From the NCBI GenBank assembly GCA_900316475.1, contig ONDA01000011.1, positions 26,805 to 90,804 of the forward strand: DNA of 64,000 nucleotides. Direction: 5' to 3'. Made by a program: the position numbers and the translations under genes. Each line of letters starts with the position of its first letter. Position 1 is the first letter of the stretch. This DNA comes from an uncultured Prevotellaceae bacterium. GTDB taxonomy: Bacteria > Bacteroidota > Bacteroidia > Bacteroidales > Bacteroidaceae. Positions 1-8,235 of this stretch are shown in pieces. The notes below the pieces were generated by a model that was not told the DNA's origin, did not search any database, and saw nothing but the letters and a program-made list of their open reading frames with translations.

Positions 1-1
1 A

Positions 2-118
2 GATGTTAATCTATCGAAAATACTAACAGAATGTCGTCTTGATACAGACACCGATTATCAAGAAGGAGCCCCCGTTGTATTTAAAGGTGAGGAACTTCTT
101 CGTTATCAAACTCGATAG
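2..118 (+). CDS. C-terminal end of an unidentified gene cut by the window edge
   Basis: An open frame enters from the left edge and stops at the TAG at 116-118, giving a tail that ends GEELLRYQTR. The vsr start codon lies 10 bp downstream on the same strand, so the two genes probably form one transcription unit. Because vsr genes usually sit beside a cytosine DNA methyltransferase or a restriction gene, this could be part of such a gene, but the 38 visible residues carry no recognisable motif. The function is left open. Confidence 0.5.
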   Translation, partial: DVNLSKILTECRLDTDTDYQEGAPVVFKGEELLRYQTR

Positions 119-128
119 GCGATGCTAT

Positions 129-653
129 ATGGCTGACAGACTCACCGAACAACAACGTCATAAAAATATGTCGGCCATCCGGTCGAAGGACACGAAGCCT
201 GAGATGATTGTGCGTCGTGGGCTGTGGAGTAGAGGATTCCGATATAGGTTGAACCATAAACGATTGCCTGGACATCCTGACTTGGTGCTGAGGAAATACA
301 GGACGTGTATCTTCGTGAATGGATGCTTTTGGCATGGACACGGAGTATCATTGACCATTGACCATGAATCATTGACCATTGAGAGTTCGGAGTGTTGTAA
401 GATTCCCAAGACGAACCGGGACTTTTGGGTAGCAAAGATTCGCAGGAACAAGGAGCGAGATAAGGAAGAGCAGCATAAACTGGGTGAAATGGGCTGGCAT
501 TGCATCACAGTATGGGAGTGTGAACTGAAACCGTCGAAGCGGGAAGAAACGCTGGAGTCGATTGCATTCACGCTGAACCATATATGGTTGCAAGACCATC
601 AAGCCCGTGTTACTGCCTATCCGCAGCTGAATGAAGAGGACCAGAAATTTTGA
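129..653 (+). CDS. vsr: Very short patch repair endonuclease (Vsr) with an internal repeat insertion
   Basis: Vsr nicks next to T:G mismatches that arise when 5-methylcytosine deaminates, and usually accompanies a C5 DNA methyltransferase. The start at 129 gives an N-terminus MADRLTEQQRHKNM typical of the family. The order is then SKDTKPE, FRYRLNHKRLPGHPDLVLRKY, the metal-site region GCFWHGH (about 65-71), then KIPKTNRDFW and WHCITVWECEL. Between the GCFWHGH and CCKIPKT blocks, where family members normally have about one residue, there are about 16 extra residues (72-87) encoded by ATTGACC-type repeats. They separate cysteines that should belong to one zinc site, so activity is uncertain. 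It lies in an element remnant beside an integrase. Confidence 0.85.
   Translation: MADRLTEQQRHKNMSAIRSKDTKPEMIVRRGLWSRGFRYRLNHKRLPGHPDLVLRKYRTCIFVNGCFWHGHGVSLTIDHESLTIESSECCKIPKTNRDFWVAKIRRNKERDKEEQHKLGEMGWHCITVWECELKPSKREETLESIAFTLNHIWLQDHQARVTAYPQLNEEDQKF
348..383 (+). repeat. ATTGACC/TGAATC repeat inserted in vsr
   Basis: Four copies of a TTGACCAT-like unit, interrupted by a GAATC, keep the vsr frame open. Related ATTGACAATTGAG strings occur between genes at about 1669-1708 and 57650-57697, so the insert looks like an intergenic-type repeat now found within a gene. Confidence 0.7.
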
Positions 654-694
654 ATTCGTCGGACAATTGCGATGAACAGAGCGATTTGCTGTAT

Positions 695-740
695 ACCCAA
701 TCCCCACACCAAGTATTAAAGTGTGGGGATTGGGTTTTTA
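695..740. terminator. Bidirectional terminator between convergent vsr and integrase
   Basis: A 14-bp perfect stem (CCCAATCCCCACAC with its complement) around an 11-nt loop is followed by TTTTTA on the + strand. It lies between the ends of the convergent vsr (653) and integrase (756), so it can serve both. Confidence 0.85.
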
Positions 741-755
741 TTGCAGGCGGATACC

Positions 756-1586
756 TTAAGCAACTTCCTGTTTCTTTGGCTTTCTGCCTCTTTTCGATTT
801 GGTGAAGTTGAACACCTTGTCAAGCAACTTGAAGTTGTTGTCGTTGATGATGGAAAAGTCCTTGGCGATGTAGATGTCGGCTACTTCAAAACTGCCGACG
901 TGGTTGAGGGCTTCATCAACGTCTCCTTTGCTGAACTTCATCAGGTTTCTGGATAGGGTGGCGAAAGTGTGGCGAGCCTGATAAAATTCGAGGTCGCTAA
1001 TGCCGACAGCTTTGCCAACAGTTTTCAGACCGATGTTCAGGTTCTTGTTGAAGCCTTCGTAGTCGTTGTAACGTGAGCGGAAATTGAAGACGGTTTTGGT
1101 GCCTGCATATTTCTTCATGAGCGGTTTGATAAACGGGTGGACTTTTACCTCGATATAGGCTTCATCATTTCTGCGATCTTTGGTCTTCGTTCTGTTGTAC
1201 TTGATGAAGCCGTTCTTGTAGTTCGTAGCCGAGAACAAATCCACGGAGTTCATTCCCATCAGGCAGAACGATAGTATAAAGGTATCACGCGCAAGTTGGG
1301 AACGGCTTCCTGGTTTGCCTTGATAGTGATAGACTTTCATCAGCTCTTCCAAGGTGAGTGCACGGACACCTTTCTTCATTACTTGTTTAGGTACTTTGTA
1401 GCGGATGAACGGATCACTTTTGATGATGGTCTTTTCTTCTGTGTTGAATTCAAGCATCACCTCACGGAACAGATGACGTAGTTCGCCCAAGTAAAGCGAC
1501 TGTGCTCTGGGCTTCTTTGACAGATGATTCTCGAACTCTTTCAGGCTTCGCCTATCCCTCGTGATCCCGTTGGGATTCAAACCCAA
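756..1586 (-). pseudogene. 5'-truncated tyrosine recombinase (phage-type integrase) abutting tRNA-Arg
   Basis: About 275 codons of a Bacteroidetes tyrosine recombinase. The second half of the SAM-like core-binding domain is present (SLKEFENHLSKKPRAQSLYLG), then the catalytic domain with the box FYQARHTFATLSRN, and a candidate nucleophile Tyr in HVGSFEVADIY. The N-terminal part expected for a roughly 400-residue enzyme is missing. The frame stays open leftward into the 3' half of the tRNA, where it meets a TGA (1617-1619); no ATG lies upstream and the only candidate is a TTG inside the tRNA T-arm. Gene and tRNA are on the same strand, so read-through from the tRNA promoter would reach it. It is either a decayed element end or an att site lying inside the int gene. 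Confidence 0.75.
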
Positions 1587-1635
1587 GACCTTCAGAACCG
1601 GAATCTGACGCTCTATTCAGCTAAGCTACGGGACC
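1562..1635 (-). tRNA. tRNA-Arg (anticodon CCG)
   Basis: The 74-nt cloverleaf has acceptor GGTCCCG/CGGGATC with discriminator A at 1562, D-stem GCTT/GAGC, anticodon stem TCAGA/TCTGA with loop TTCCGGT (anticodon CCG at 1601-1599), and T-stem TTGGG/CCCAA. CCA is not encoded. The T-loop reads TTTGAAT instead of TTCGAAT and the D-loop has GA instead of GG, so the usual G19-C56 tertiary pair would be A19-U56. The 3' half overlaps the open frame of the truncated integrase, marking it as the attachment site of an element. Confidence 0.92.
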
Positions 1636-1657
1636 TTGTTTGCTTTATAAGCGAGTG

Positions 1658-1665
1658 CAAAGGTA
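1658..1665 (-). promoter_or_regulatory. -7 promoter box for tRNA-Arg
   Basis: On the minus strand TACCTTTG matches the Bacteroidetes TAnnTTTG box, about 23 nt upstream of the tRNA 5' end. Confidence 0.7.
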
Positions 1666-1792
1666 CGAAATAAAATTGAGAATTGACAATTCGTAACTGA
1701 TAATTAAATTCTTTTAAGAGATGGGGTGCGGCGCAAATAGTTAGTAAAAATCAAGAATAGATGACGTTTTGCAAAAATATTTCGATATTTTG

Positions 1793-1823
1793 TTTGCAAT
1801 TTAGCATTTAATGGTTATCTTTG
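1793..1823 (+). promoter_or_regulatory. Promoter of asnA
   Basis: TTTG at 1793-1796 and TATCTTTG at 1816-1823, separated by 19 nt, match the Bacteroidetes -33/-7 pattern. The start codon of asnA is 25 nt downstream. Confidence 0.7.
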
Positions 1824-1847
1824 CACGCAAAATTGAAACGAAACGAA

Positions 1848-2885
1848 ATGAGCAAATTAATTAAACCCATAAACTATGAGCGTCTGCTCGACACGAAACA
1901 GACGGAACAGGGTATTAAACTGATTAAGGAATTCTTCCAGCAGAACCTGTCTACGGAACTGCGTTTGCGTCGTGTGACGGCACCGCTTTTCGTGCTGCAG
2001 GGCTTGGGCATTAATGACGACCTGAATGGTGTGGAGCGTGCTGTGACGTTCCCTATCAAGGATTTGGGCGAAGCCCGTGCTGAGGTGGTTCATTCGCTGG
2101 CCAAGTGGAAGCGTCTGTCGCTGGCAGAGTATCAGATAGAGCCTGGTCATGGCATTTATACTGACATGAATGCCATCCGTGCCGATGAAGAGTTGGACAA
2201 CCTACACTCGCTGTATGTCGACCAGTGGGACTGGGAGGCCGTCATCCGTAAGGAGGATCGTACTGTGGCCTTTCTGAAGGATGTGGTGGAGCGCATCTAT
2301 GCCGCCATACGCCGTACGGAGTATCTGACGTGTGAGACCTATCCTCAGCTGAAGGCTTTCCTGCCGGAGAAAATCAAGTTTATTCATGCCGAGGAGTTGC
2401 TGAAGATGTATCCCGACAAGACACCTAAGGAGCGCGAGGATGCTATCTGCGAGGCCTACGGTGCCGTATTTATAATAGGTATAGGTGGCGAGCTGTCCAA
2501 CGGCGAGAAGCACGACGGCCGTGCGCCCGACTATGATGACTGGTCGACGGTAGCCGAAGATGGCCGTAAGGGTCTGAACGGCGATATCCTGATATGGTAT
2601 CCCGTGCTGGGTCGTTCGTTCGAACTGTCGTCTATGGGAATCCGTGTAGACAAGGAGTCGTTGCTGCGCCAGTTGAAGCTTGAACATAAGGAGGAGCGCC
2701 AGCATCTTTATTTCCACCAGCAGTTGCTGAACGACAAGTTGCCGCTGAGCATAGGTGGCGGTATTGGTCAGAGTCGTCTCTGTATGGTACTGTTGCACAA
2801 GGCTCACATCGGCGAGATTCAGGCTTCTATATGGCCTGAAGATATGCGTCGTGAATGCAAGGAGTTGGGTATGCCGCTGATTTAA
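1848..2885 (+). CDS. asnA: Aspartate-ammonia ligase (asparagine synthetase A)
   Basis: It makes asparagine from aspartate, ammonia and ATP in the cytoplasm. The 345-residue protein is full length for AsnA and shows the family's class II tRNA-synthetase-like signatures: RVTAPLFV, a VHSLAKWKR block, GHGIYTDMNAIR, VDQWDWE, and a C-terminal GGGIGQSRLCM. The ATG at 1848 was chosen over the upstream frame because it lies just after the promoter and gives the usual N-terminus. It appears monocistronic or leads into the esterase gene 23 bp downstream. Confidence 0.96.
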   Translation: MSKLIKPINYERLLDTKQTEQGIKLIKEFFQQNLSTELRLRRVTAPLFVLQGLGINDDLNGVERAVTFPIKDLGEARAEVVHSLAKWKRLSLAEYQIEPGHGIYTDMNAIRADEELDNLHSLYVDQWDWEAVIRKEDRTVAFLKDVVERIYAAIRRTEYLTCETYPQLKAFLPEKIKFIHAEELLKMYPDKTPKEREDAICEAYGAVFIIGIGGELSNGEKHDGRAPDYDDWSTVAEDGRKGLNGDILIWYPVLGRSFELSSMGIRVDKESLLRQLKLEHKEERQHLYFHQQLLNDKLPLSIGGGIGQSRLCMVLLHKAHIGEIQASIWPEDMRRECKELGMPLI

Positions 2886-2908
2886 TCTAAGCGTTATTGA
2901 AGAAAAAA

Positions 2909-4747
2909 ATGAAAAGAGTAGCTTTTGTGATAGTATGCCTGCTTTCGGTAGCAGTAGTTTTTGCCGGCAACCATTGGGTAGGCACGTGGGGTACGGCTCC
3001 GCAGCTTGTTGAGACTAACAATAACCCGCCGTCGCCCGGACTGGGCAACAACTCATTGCGCCAGATTGTACAGGTCTCTATTGGCGGCGAGAAGGTGCGC
3101 CTGAAACTGACCAATGAGTTCAGCAATGGTGCAACGGCAATCAAGGCCGTCGAGTTAGCCTATGCTAAGACGTCTGGCAGTAGCAGTGAGATAGATGAGG
3201 CGTCGACAGTCAGCCTGACCTTTGGTGGCAAGGCTTCTGTCACGATGTCGGCAGGAGGCAAGGCCGTTTCCGATCCTGTCAGCCTGCATCTTGGCGACCG
3301 TCAGAACGTGGCCATCACCATCCATTACGGCAATGCTTCGTCGACGAGTGTTAGCGGACATCCCGGTTCGCGTACCACCTCCTATCTGAAAGCCGGCAAT
3401 ACCCGTGATTTCAGTGGCGCTGTCAAGACAGATCATTGGTATAATATCCTTGCCCTGGAGGTTGAGGCCCCCGATGAAGCCGGTGCTGTTGCCATTTTGG
3501 GTAATTCTATTACCGACGGTCGTGGTTCCACCACCAACCAGCAGAATCGCTGGGCCGACGTGCTCTCCCGCCGTCTGCTGGCTAATGCCCCCACCAGCAA
3601 GGTTGGTGTGCTCAATATGGGTATTGGTGGCAACTGCGTACTTGGCGGAGGCTTGGGACCTTCTGGTTCCAGTCGCTACCAGCGTGACCTGCTGGGCCAG
3701 GAGGGCGTGAAGTGGATTATCCTCTTTGAGGCCGTCAATGACCTCGGTTACACAGGTAATGGCGTTCAGACGGCTCAGCGTATCATAGAAGTCTATAAGC
3801 AGATTATCCGTGAGGCTCACCAGAAAGGCATCTACGTCTTTGGCGGTACCATTACGCCATTCAAGGGCAGCAATTACTACAGTGCCGACCATGAGAAAGG
3901 CCGTAGCACCATCAACAAATGGATACGTACGACGAAGATGCTTGACGGCGTGATTGACTTCGACGCGGCTGTGCGCAATCCTCAGGATCCTGAGGCCATG
4001 CAGCAGGCATTCCTTTTCGAGAACGACTGGTTGCACCTCAATGCCCAAGGTTACGAGACGATGGGTGGCTGCATCGACCTGAGTCTCTTCACGAAGACCG
4101 ACCCTCTGGCCGCCGATGACGAGGAAAATGACTACGGCGAAGTACTTCTGTGGAAGGAGGCTGAGGATTTGCGTGCCAATGGTGAAGGTTCTGCCTTCCG
4201 TCTGGTGGAAGACGCCCAAGCCTCTGGCGGCAAGTATCTTGAGACGGTGAATAACATCACGGGCGCTGCTCCAACCGATAAAGCCAACATTCTGGTGTTG
4301 CGTTTCGATGTAGCTACAGCAGGCACCTATTATATATATGGGCGTGTGAAGTGTCCGACCTGGAACGACGACAGCTACTGGACCTCTCTTGACAGTCCGT
4401 TGGGCGCTGGATTCGCCAACGGACTTCAGACCGACAGCTGGGATTGGAAGGAGCTTTTTCACGGAACGATGCAGCCAGGCAGTCACTACCTGAATATCGG
4501 CGGGCGCGAAGACGGAGCCTGCCTCGACAAACTCTGTGTCGCCGACAATCCTGAGCCACCTATTGGGATGGGAGGCTCAGGATCCGCAACCTCGGTACGT
4601 CCTACTGTCATCAGTACCGGAGTGGCAGTCGACCGCTACGCCCTAAATGGTCAGCGTCTCAGCGCACCGCACCGGGGGCTGTCCATTGAGGTTCTGCGCA
4701 ACGAAGATGGCACCGTTGTTTCCCGAAAAATGATTGTCCGTCCATAA
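2909..4747 (+). CDS. Secreted SGNH/GDSL-type esterase with C-terminal carbohydrate-binding-like domain
   Basis: A signal peptide (MKRVAFVIVCLLSVAVVFA) precedes a 600-residue protein. The SGNH hydrolase core has block I ILGNSITDG (Ser near 200), Gly and Asn blocks (GIGGN, EAVNDLG), and the DWLHLN block with Asp 373 and His 376. After about residue 405 follows a beta-rich module beginning LLWKEAEDL that resembles a family 6-type binding module, then a short tail (RYALNGQRLS) of the kind seen on secreted Prevotella proteins. Acetyl-xylan or other carbohydrate deacetylation is plausible given the xylanase at 19.7 kb, but the substrate is not shown by the sequence. The ATG at 2909 is preferred to the upstream TTG. 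Confidence 0.85.
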   Translation: MKRVAFVIVCLLSVAVVFAGNHWVGTWGTAPQLVETNNNPPSPGLGNNSLRQIVQVSIGGEKVRLKLTNEFSNGATAIKAVELAYAKTSGSSSEIDEASTVSLTFGGKASVTMSAGGKAVSDPVSLHLGDRQNVAITIHYGNASSTSVSGHPGSRTTSYLKAGNTRDFSGAVKTDHWYNILALEVEAPDEAGAVAILGNSITDGRGSTTNQQNRWADVLSRRLLANAPTSKVGVLNMGIGGNCVLGGGLGPSGSSRYQRDLLGQEGVKWIILFEAVNDLGYTGNGVQTAQRIIEVYKQIIREAHQKGIYVFGGTITPFKGSNYYSADHEKGRSTINKWIRTTKMLDGVIDFDAAVRNPQDPEAMQQAFLFENDWLHLNAQGYETMGGCIDLSLFTKTDPLAADDEENDYGEVLLWKEAEDLRANGEGSAFRLVEDAQASGGKYLETVNNITGAAPTDKANILVLRFDVATAGTYYIYGRVKCPTWNDDSYWTSLDSPLGAGFANGLQTDSWDWKELFHGTMQPGSHYLNIGGREDGACLDKLCVADNPEPPIGMGGSGSATSVRPTVISTGVAVDRYALNGQRLSAPHRGLSIEVLRNEDGTVVSRKMIVRP

Positions 4748-4784
4748 CGGGCATTTTTTTATTCATCAATTTACGCCGCGATTG

Positions 4785-4816
4785 TTTGGCGTTTTGAATA
4801 ATATTGCTTATTTTTG
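4785..4816 (+). promoter_or_regulatory. Promoter of dnaX
   Basis: TTTG (4785-4788) and TATTTTTG (4809-4816) are spaced by 20 nt, 25 nt before the ATG at 4841. Confidence 0.65.
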
Positions 4817-4840
4817 CAGTCTAAAATCAAAACGTCATTT

Positions 4841-6586
4841 ATGGAGTATATTGTTTCGGCCCGAAAATACAGGCCGATGTCGTTTGACACAGTGGTAGGA
4901 CAGTCTGCCTTGACGACGACGCTGAAGAATGCCGTCAAGTCGGGTAAGCTGGCTCATGCCTACCTTTTCTGCGGCCCGCGTGGTGTTGGTAAAACGACGT
5001 GTGCCCGCATCTTTGCCAAGGCTATCAACTGCCAGAACCCTACGGCTGACGGTGAGGCGTGCAACGAGTGTGAGTCGTGCCAGTCGTTTAACGAACAGCG
5101 CTCGCTGAATATCTTTGAGCTTGACGCAGCGTCGAACAATTCGGTGGAGCACATCAAGACACTGATGGAGCAGACCCGCATTCCACCGCAGTTAGGCAAG
5201 TACAAGGTTTTTATCATCGACGAGGTTCACATGCTGTCGACGGCTGCCTTCAACGCCTTCTTGAAGACATTGGAGGAACCGCCCGCACATGTCATCTTCA
5301 TATTGGCAACGACGGAGAAGCATAAGATACTGCCGACTATCCTGAGTCGTTGTCAGATTTACGACTTCGAGCGTATGACGGTAGCCAATACCGTCAACCA
5401 CCTGAAGCATGTGGCCGAGAAGGAGGGGATACAGTATGAGGAAGAGGCGCTGGCCGTCATTGCCGAGAAGGCCGATGGCGGTATGCGTGACGCCCTCTCC
5501 ATCTTCGACCAGGCAGCATCGTTCTGTCAGGGCAATATTACCTATCAGAAGGTGATAGAAGACCTGAACGTTCTCGACTCCGAGTATTATTTCCGTTTAG
5601 TGGACTACGCTATGGCTAACAAGGCCAGCGAGGCGATGGTGTTGCTGAACGACGTCATCAACAAGGGCTTCGACGGTGGTCTGCTAATCCAGGGACTTGC
5701 CAAGCACGTCAGGAATGTGCTGATGGCCAAAGACCCGCAGACGTTGCCTCTGCTGGAAGTGAGCGACCAGCAGCGCCAACGCTATCAAGATCAGGCCCAG
5801 CGCTGTCAGACCTCATTCCTGTATAAGGCCCTGCAGCTGATGAACCAGTGCGACATCAACTACCGGCAGTCGTCGAACAAGCGGTTGCTGGTAGAGCTGA
5901 CACTGATTGAGATAGCCCAGATAACCCAGCCCGAGGAGGGGCCGGCCAGTGGGCGTAGGCCCAGAAGACTGAAATCCCTGTTTAAGCAACTGATGCAACA
6001 GTCGCTGCCCACGAAAGCGGCCCCGCAGGTAGCCGCGGCAGCGCCTAAGCCTCAGACCGAAGAGCGGAGCACTCAGAGTGCGCCGAAAGTTCCTGCCAGT
6101 CAGCCTAAGTTGAAAGTGACCTCATTGGGTACCTCGTGGAACAATCTCCGTAAGGCAGGAAAGATGAATATCTTGCCGGGTACGCCTGGCGGCGAGGCAG
6201 CGAATAATAGTCAGGTGGAGAATGCCACATTCACACAGGACGACTTAGAGCTGCAATGGATGGCTATGTGCAACCGTATGCCCCAGCAGTTGGTAGGTAT
6301 AGCTACCCGTATGAAGAATATGAACCCTGTCATTACGGAACTGCCCAAGGTGGAAGTCATGGTGGGCAATGAACTGATAAAGGAGGAGATGGAGAAGATC
6401 TACGGCAGTATTCTGAACACGCTGAAGAAGTATCTGCACAACAGTGCCATTCAGCTTACGATAACTGTCAGCGAGTATCATGAAAACATGAAGATTATGA
6501 CTCGTAGCGAACAGTTTGAAGAACTGAGCAAGCAGAATCCATCCGTTGAGAAGTTGCGTGCGGCATTTAATTTGGAATTGGCATAG
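4841..6586 (+). CDS. dnaX: DNA polymerase III subunit gamma/tau
   Basis: Clamp-loader ATPase subunit of the replicative polymerase. The N-terminus SARKYRPMSFDTVVGQ, Walker A GPRGVGKTT (about 44-52), a zinc module with paired cysteines (CNECESC), Walker B FIIDEVHML, sensor ATTEKHKILPTILSRC and the tau-like C-terminal region are all present in 581 residues. The ATG at 4841 gives the canonical N-terminus. An Ala/Pro/Gln-rich linker (about 375-435) separates AAA+ and tau parts. No internal frameshift signal was identified. Confidence 0.97.
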   Translation: MEYIVSARKYRPMSFDTVVGQSALTTTLKNAVKSGKLAHAYLFCGPRGVGKTTCARIFAKAINCQNPTADGEACNECESCQSFNEQRSLNIFELDAASNNSVEHIKTLMEQTRIPPQLGKYKVFIIDEVHMLSTAAFNAFLKTLEEPPAHVIFILATTEKHKILPTILSRCQIYDFERMTVANTVNHLKHVAEKEGIQYEEEALAVIAEKADGGMRDALSIFDQAASFCQGNITYQKVIEDLNVLDSEYYFRLVDYAMANKASEAMVLLNDVINKGFDGGLLIQGLAKHVRNVLMAKDPQTLPLLEVSDQQRQRYQDQAQRCQTSFLYKALQLMNQCDINYRQSSNKRLLVELTLIEIAQITQPEEGPASGRRPRRLKSLFKQLMQQSLPTKAAPQVAAAAPKPQTEERSTQSAPKVPASQPKLKVTSLGTSWNNLRKAGKMNILPGTPGGEAANNSQVENATFTQDDLELQWMAMCNRMPQQLVGIATRMKNMNPVITELPKVEVMVGNELIKEEMEKIYGSILNTLKKYLHNSAIQLTITVSEYHENMKIMTRSEQFEELSKQNPSVEKLRAAFNLELA

Positions 6587-6600
6587 TAAGAGAGAGAAGA

Positions 6601-6963
6601 ATGAAAGTCATTAAGAGTTTTGTGGCAGCCGTGGCCAAAGTCTGGCACCTGCCTTTTGTGAAGTACGTTTTGATATCGGTTGTCGGTGTGGTGTTGGTGG
6701 GCTTTGTCGGCCAGAACAGTATGCTGGCTCACATACGCAATATGCATTACATCAGTGAACTGTCGGAAGAGATTGACGAGTATAATGCCCGTGCACGAGA
6801 GGATATGCGCAAGATTCGTGAGCTCGACCGCAATCCGAAGGCCCTGGAACGCATTGCCCGTGAACGCTATTTTATGAAACATGACGACGAGGACATCTTT
6901 GTGCTCAGGGACGATGAAGAATCGTTGTCATCATTATCCGAGGAGAATGAAACAGCTGAATAA
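6601..6963 (+). CDS. Septum-formation protein of the FtsB/DivIC family
   Basis: This 120-residue protein has one membrane segment (about 20-40), a short coiled-coil (ISELSEEIDEYNARAREDMRKIREL) and the conserved tail motif NPKALERIARERYFMKHDDEDIF, typical of FtsB/DivIC. It would bridge division proteins in the periplasm. It starts 14 bp after dnaX and overlaps the next gene, so a single operon is likely. FtsB and DivIC cannot be told apart here. Confidence 0.88.
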   Translation: MKVIKSFVAAVAKVWHLPFVKYVLISVVGVVLVGFVGQNSMLAHIRNMHYISELSEEIDEYNARAREDMRKIRELDRNPKALERIARERYFMKHDDEDIFVLRDDEESLSSLSEENETAE

Positions 6964-7348
6964 CTGGCAGAACGCCATCTTCCTCACGGGCGCTTTGCTG
7001 ATGGTCATCGGTGCTGGTGGAAGCCTGCCCGGATGGTCGGTGGCTCCCTATCTGTTCGCCTTGGGCGCTATCGGGTTCACGTCGATGCAGATGCTTCAGC
7101 GCTATGAAGGTCCGAATTTCGTTATCCGTCGTCTTCGTCGCATCATGCTGCTCAGCGACGTGATGTTCCTTGTGTCAGCCCTTCTGATGTTTGCCAATCA
7201 GGGCAATGCGCTTCATTTGTCTCATCTCGCCTACCTGCAATATGTGTACAACAAGTGGGTGGTGACGTTGCTTATTGCAGCCATCTTGCAGCTGTACACA
7301 ACCCACAGAATCAGTCATGAATTGGAAAAAGAGGCCAAAAAACTATAA
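6947..7348 (+). CDS. Small integral membrane protein, function unknown
   Basis: A 133-residue protein with four predicted hydrophobic segments and little else. Its ATG at 6947 lies inside the end of the FtsB/DivIC-like gene (17-bp overlap), indicating translational coupling. A terminator follows directly. I do not recognise a functional motif; the position suggests an envelope or division-related role, which is inference only. Confidence 0.75.
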   Translation: MKQLNNWQNAIFLTGALLMVIGAGGSLPGWSVAPYLFALGAIGFTSMQMLQRYEGPNFVIRRLRRIMLLSDVMFLVSALLMFANQGNALHLSHLAYLQYVYNKWVVTLLIAAILQLYTTHRISHELEKEAKKL

Positions 7349-7350
7349 AA

Positions 7351-7386
7351 GTTTGCGCAATTGTTTTAAATTGCGCAAATTTTTTT
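7351..7386 (+). terminator. Rho-independent terminator after the dnaX-ftsB operon
   Basis: The stem TTTGCGCAATT/AATTGCGCAAA followed by seven T residues lies just after the stop at 7348. Confidence 0.85.
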
Positions 7387-7407
7387 CCGTACATCAATAT
7401 AAGGTTG

Positions 7408-7415
7408 TATTTTTG
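7408..7415 (+). promoter_or_regulatory. -7 box of the DUF4369-like lipoprotein gene
   Basis: TATTTTTG matches TAnnTTTG. The transcript would begin near 7421, which favours the ATG at 7438 over that at 7423 as the real start. Confidence 0.6.
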
Positions 7416-7437
7416 CAGGCAAATGAAACGCTGCTTT

Positions 7438-8235
7438 ATGTATAAATACATCTGTGGTCTTGTCATAGCCAGTTCACTGGTCTCCTGCGCTGAAAGTTTT
7501 TCTGTGCACGGAGCATCTTCAGTCTCTGCACTTGACGGGAGCAAACTCTATCTGAAAACCATCAAGAACAACGAGGTTAAGAACTTAGACTCTTGCGAGG
7601 TCGTCCATGGCCAGTTCCGTTTCGCCGGACTGCTTGATACGGTGTGTATGGCCAACCTTTTTATGGACGATGAGAGCATTATGCCCGTCGTGTTGGAGAA
7701 AGGTGATATCAATATCAAGATTGACAACGCGTCACAGATAGTGAGCGGTACGCCTTTCAATGAGAAGCTTTACGATTTCATCGACTTCCACAATCAGCTT
7801 GACAACCAGATGGAAGAGTTGGCGCACAAGCAGAGCCGGATGCTCTTAGACGGTGTCGACGAGGAGACCATCAACCAGCAGCTCAATGCCGAGGCAGCCG
7901 ACATTGCCCGCCGTGAAGACAGCCTGGTGACAAACTTCATCGTCGAGAACTTTGACAATATCCTTGGCCCGGGAGTCTTTATGATGATGACCAGCGGCTA
8001 CCGTTATCCGGTGCTTACGCCTCAGATTGAGGACATCATGAGCAAGGCCACCGACAAGTTCAAGAACGATCCCTACGTGAAGGACTACTATCAGGTGGCT
8101 ACCGAGAACCAGGCTCGGCAGAATGGCTTGCATGAGGTGGAGCCTCAGCCCCAGCCCACAGCCCCTCTGACCACCGCGCCCCTGACCACCGCGCCGTTAA
8201 CCAATGCGCCGCAGACGAATGAAGACACTCATTGA
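7438..8235 (+). CDS. Outer-membrane lipoprotein with DUF4369-like domain
   Basis: A lipoprotein signal ends in the lipobox LVSC. The following region (LDGSKLYLKTIKNNEVKNLDSCEVVHGQFRF) resembles DUF4369, a beta-sandwich that often precedes thioredoxin-like domains in Bacteroidetes; no thioredoxin CxxC is present here. The 265-residue protein ends in a Pro/Thr-rich tail made of three APLTT-type repeats. The last codons overlap the start of pyrC by 17 bp. Function beyond cell-surface localisation is unknown. Confidence 0.75.
   Translation: MYKYICGLVIASSLVSCAESFSVHGASSVSALDGSKLYLKTIKNNEVKNLDSCEVVHGQFRFAGLLDTVCMANLFMDDESIMPVVLEKGDINIKIDNASQIVSGTPFNEKLYDFIDFHNQLDNQMEELAHKQSRMLLDGVDEETINQQLNAEAADIARREDSLVTNFIVENFDNILGPGVFMMMTSGYRYPVLTPQIEDIMSKATDKFKNDPYVKDYYQVATENQARQNGLHEVEPQPQPTAPLTTAPLTTAPLTNAPQTNEDTH
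8158..8214 (+). repeat. 18-bp tandem repeat encoding APLTTx tail
   Basis: Three near-identical 18-bp units (GCCCCTCTGACCACCGCG-like) encode the lipoprotein's C-terminal TAPLTT repeats and end just before the pyrC start codon. Confidence 0.8.

Noticed and set aside
723-956. Frame on the plus strand opposite the integrase end
   Set aside because: Starts in the terminator and shadows the integrase; no motif.
3155-4486. 443-codon minus-strand frame opposite the SGNH esterase
   Set aside because: Shadow of a strongly biased gene with intact catalytic blocks on the plus strand.
4814-5200. Programmed frameshift in dnaX producing gamma
   Set aside because: No A-rich slippery heptamer with a following stem was identified in the expected region; tau-only production is the simpler reading.
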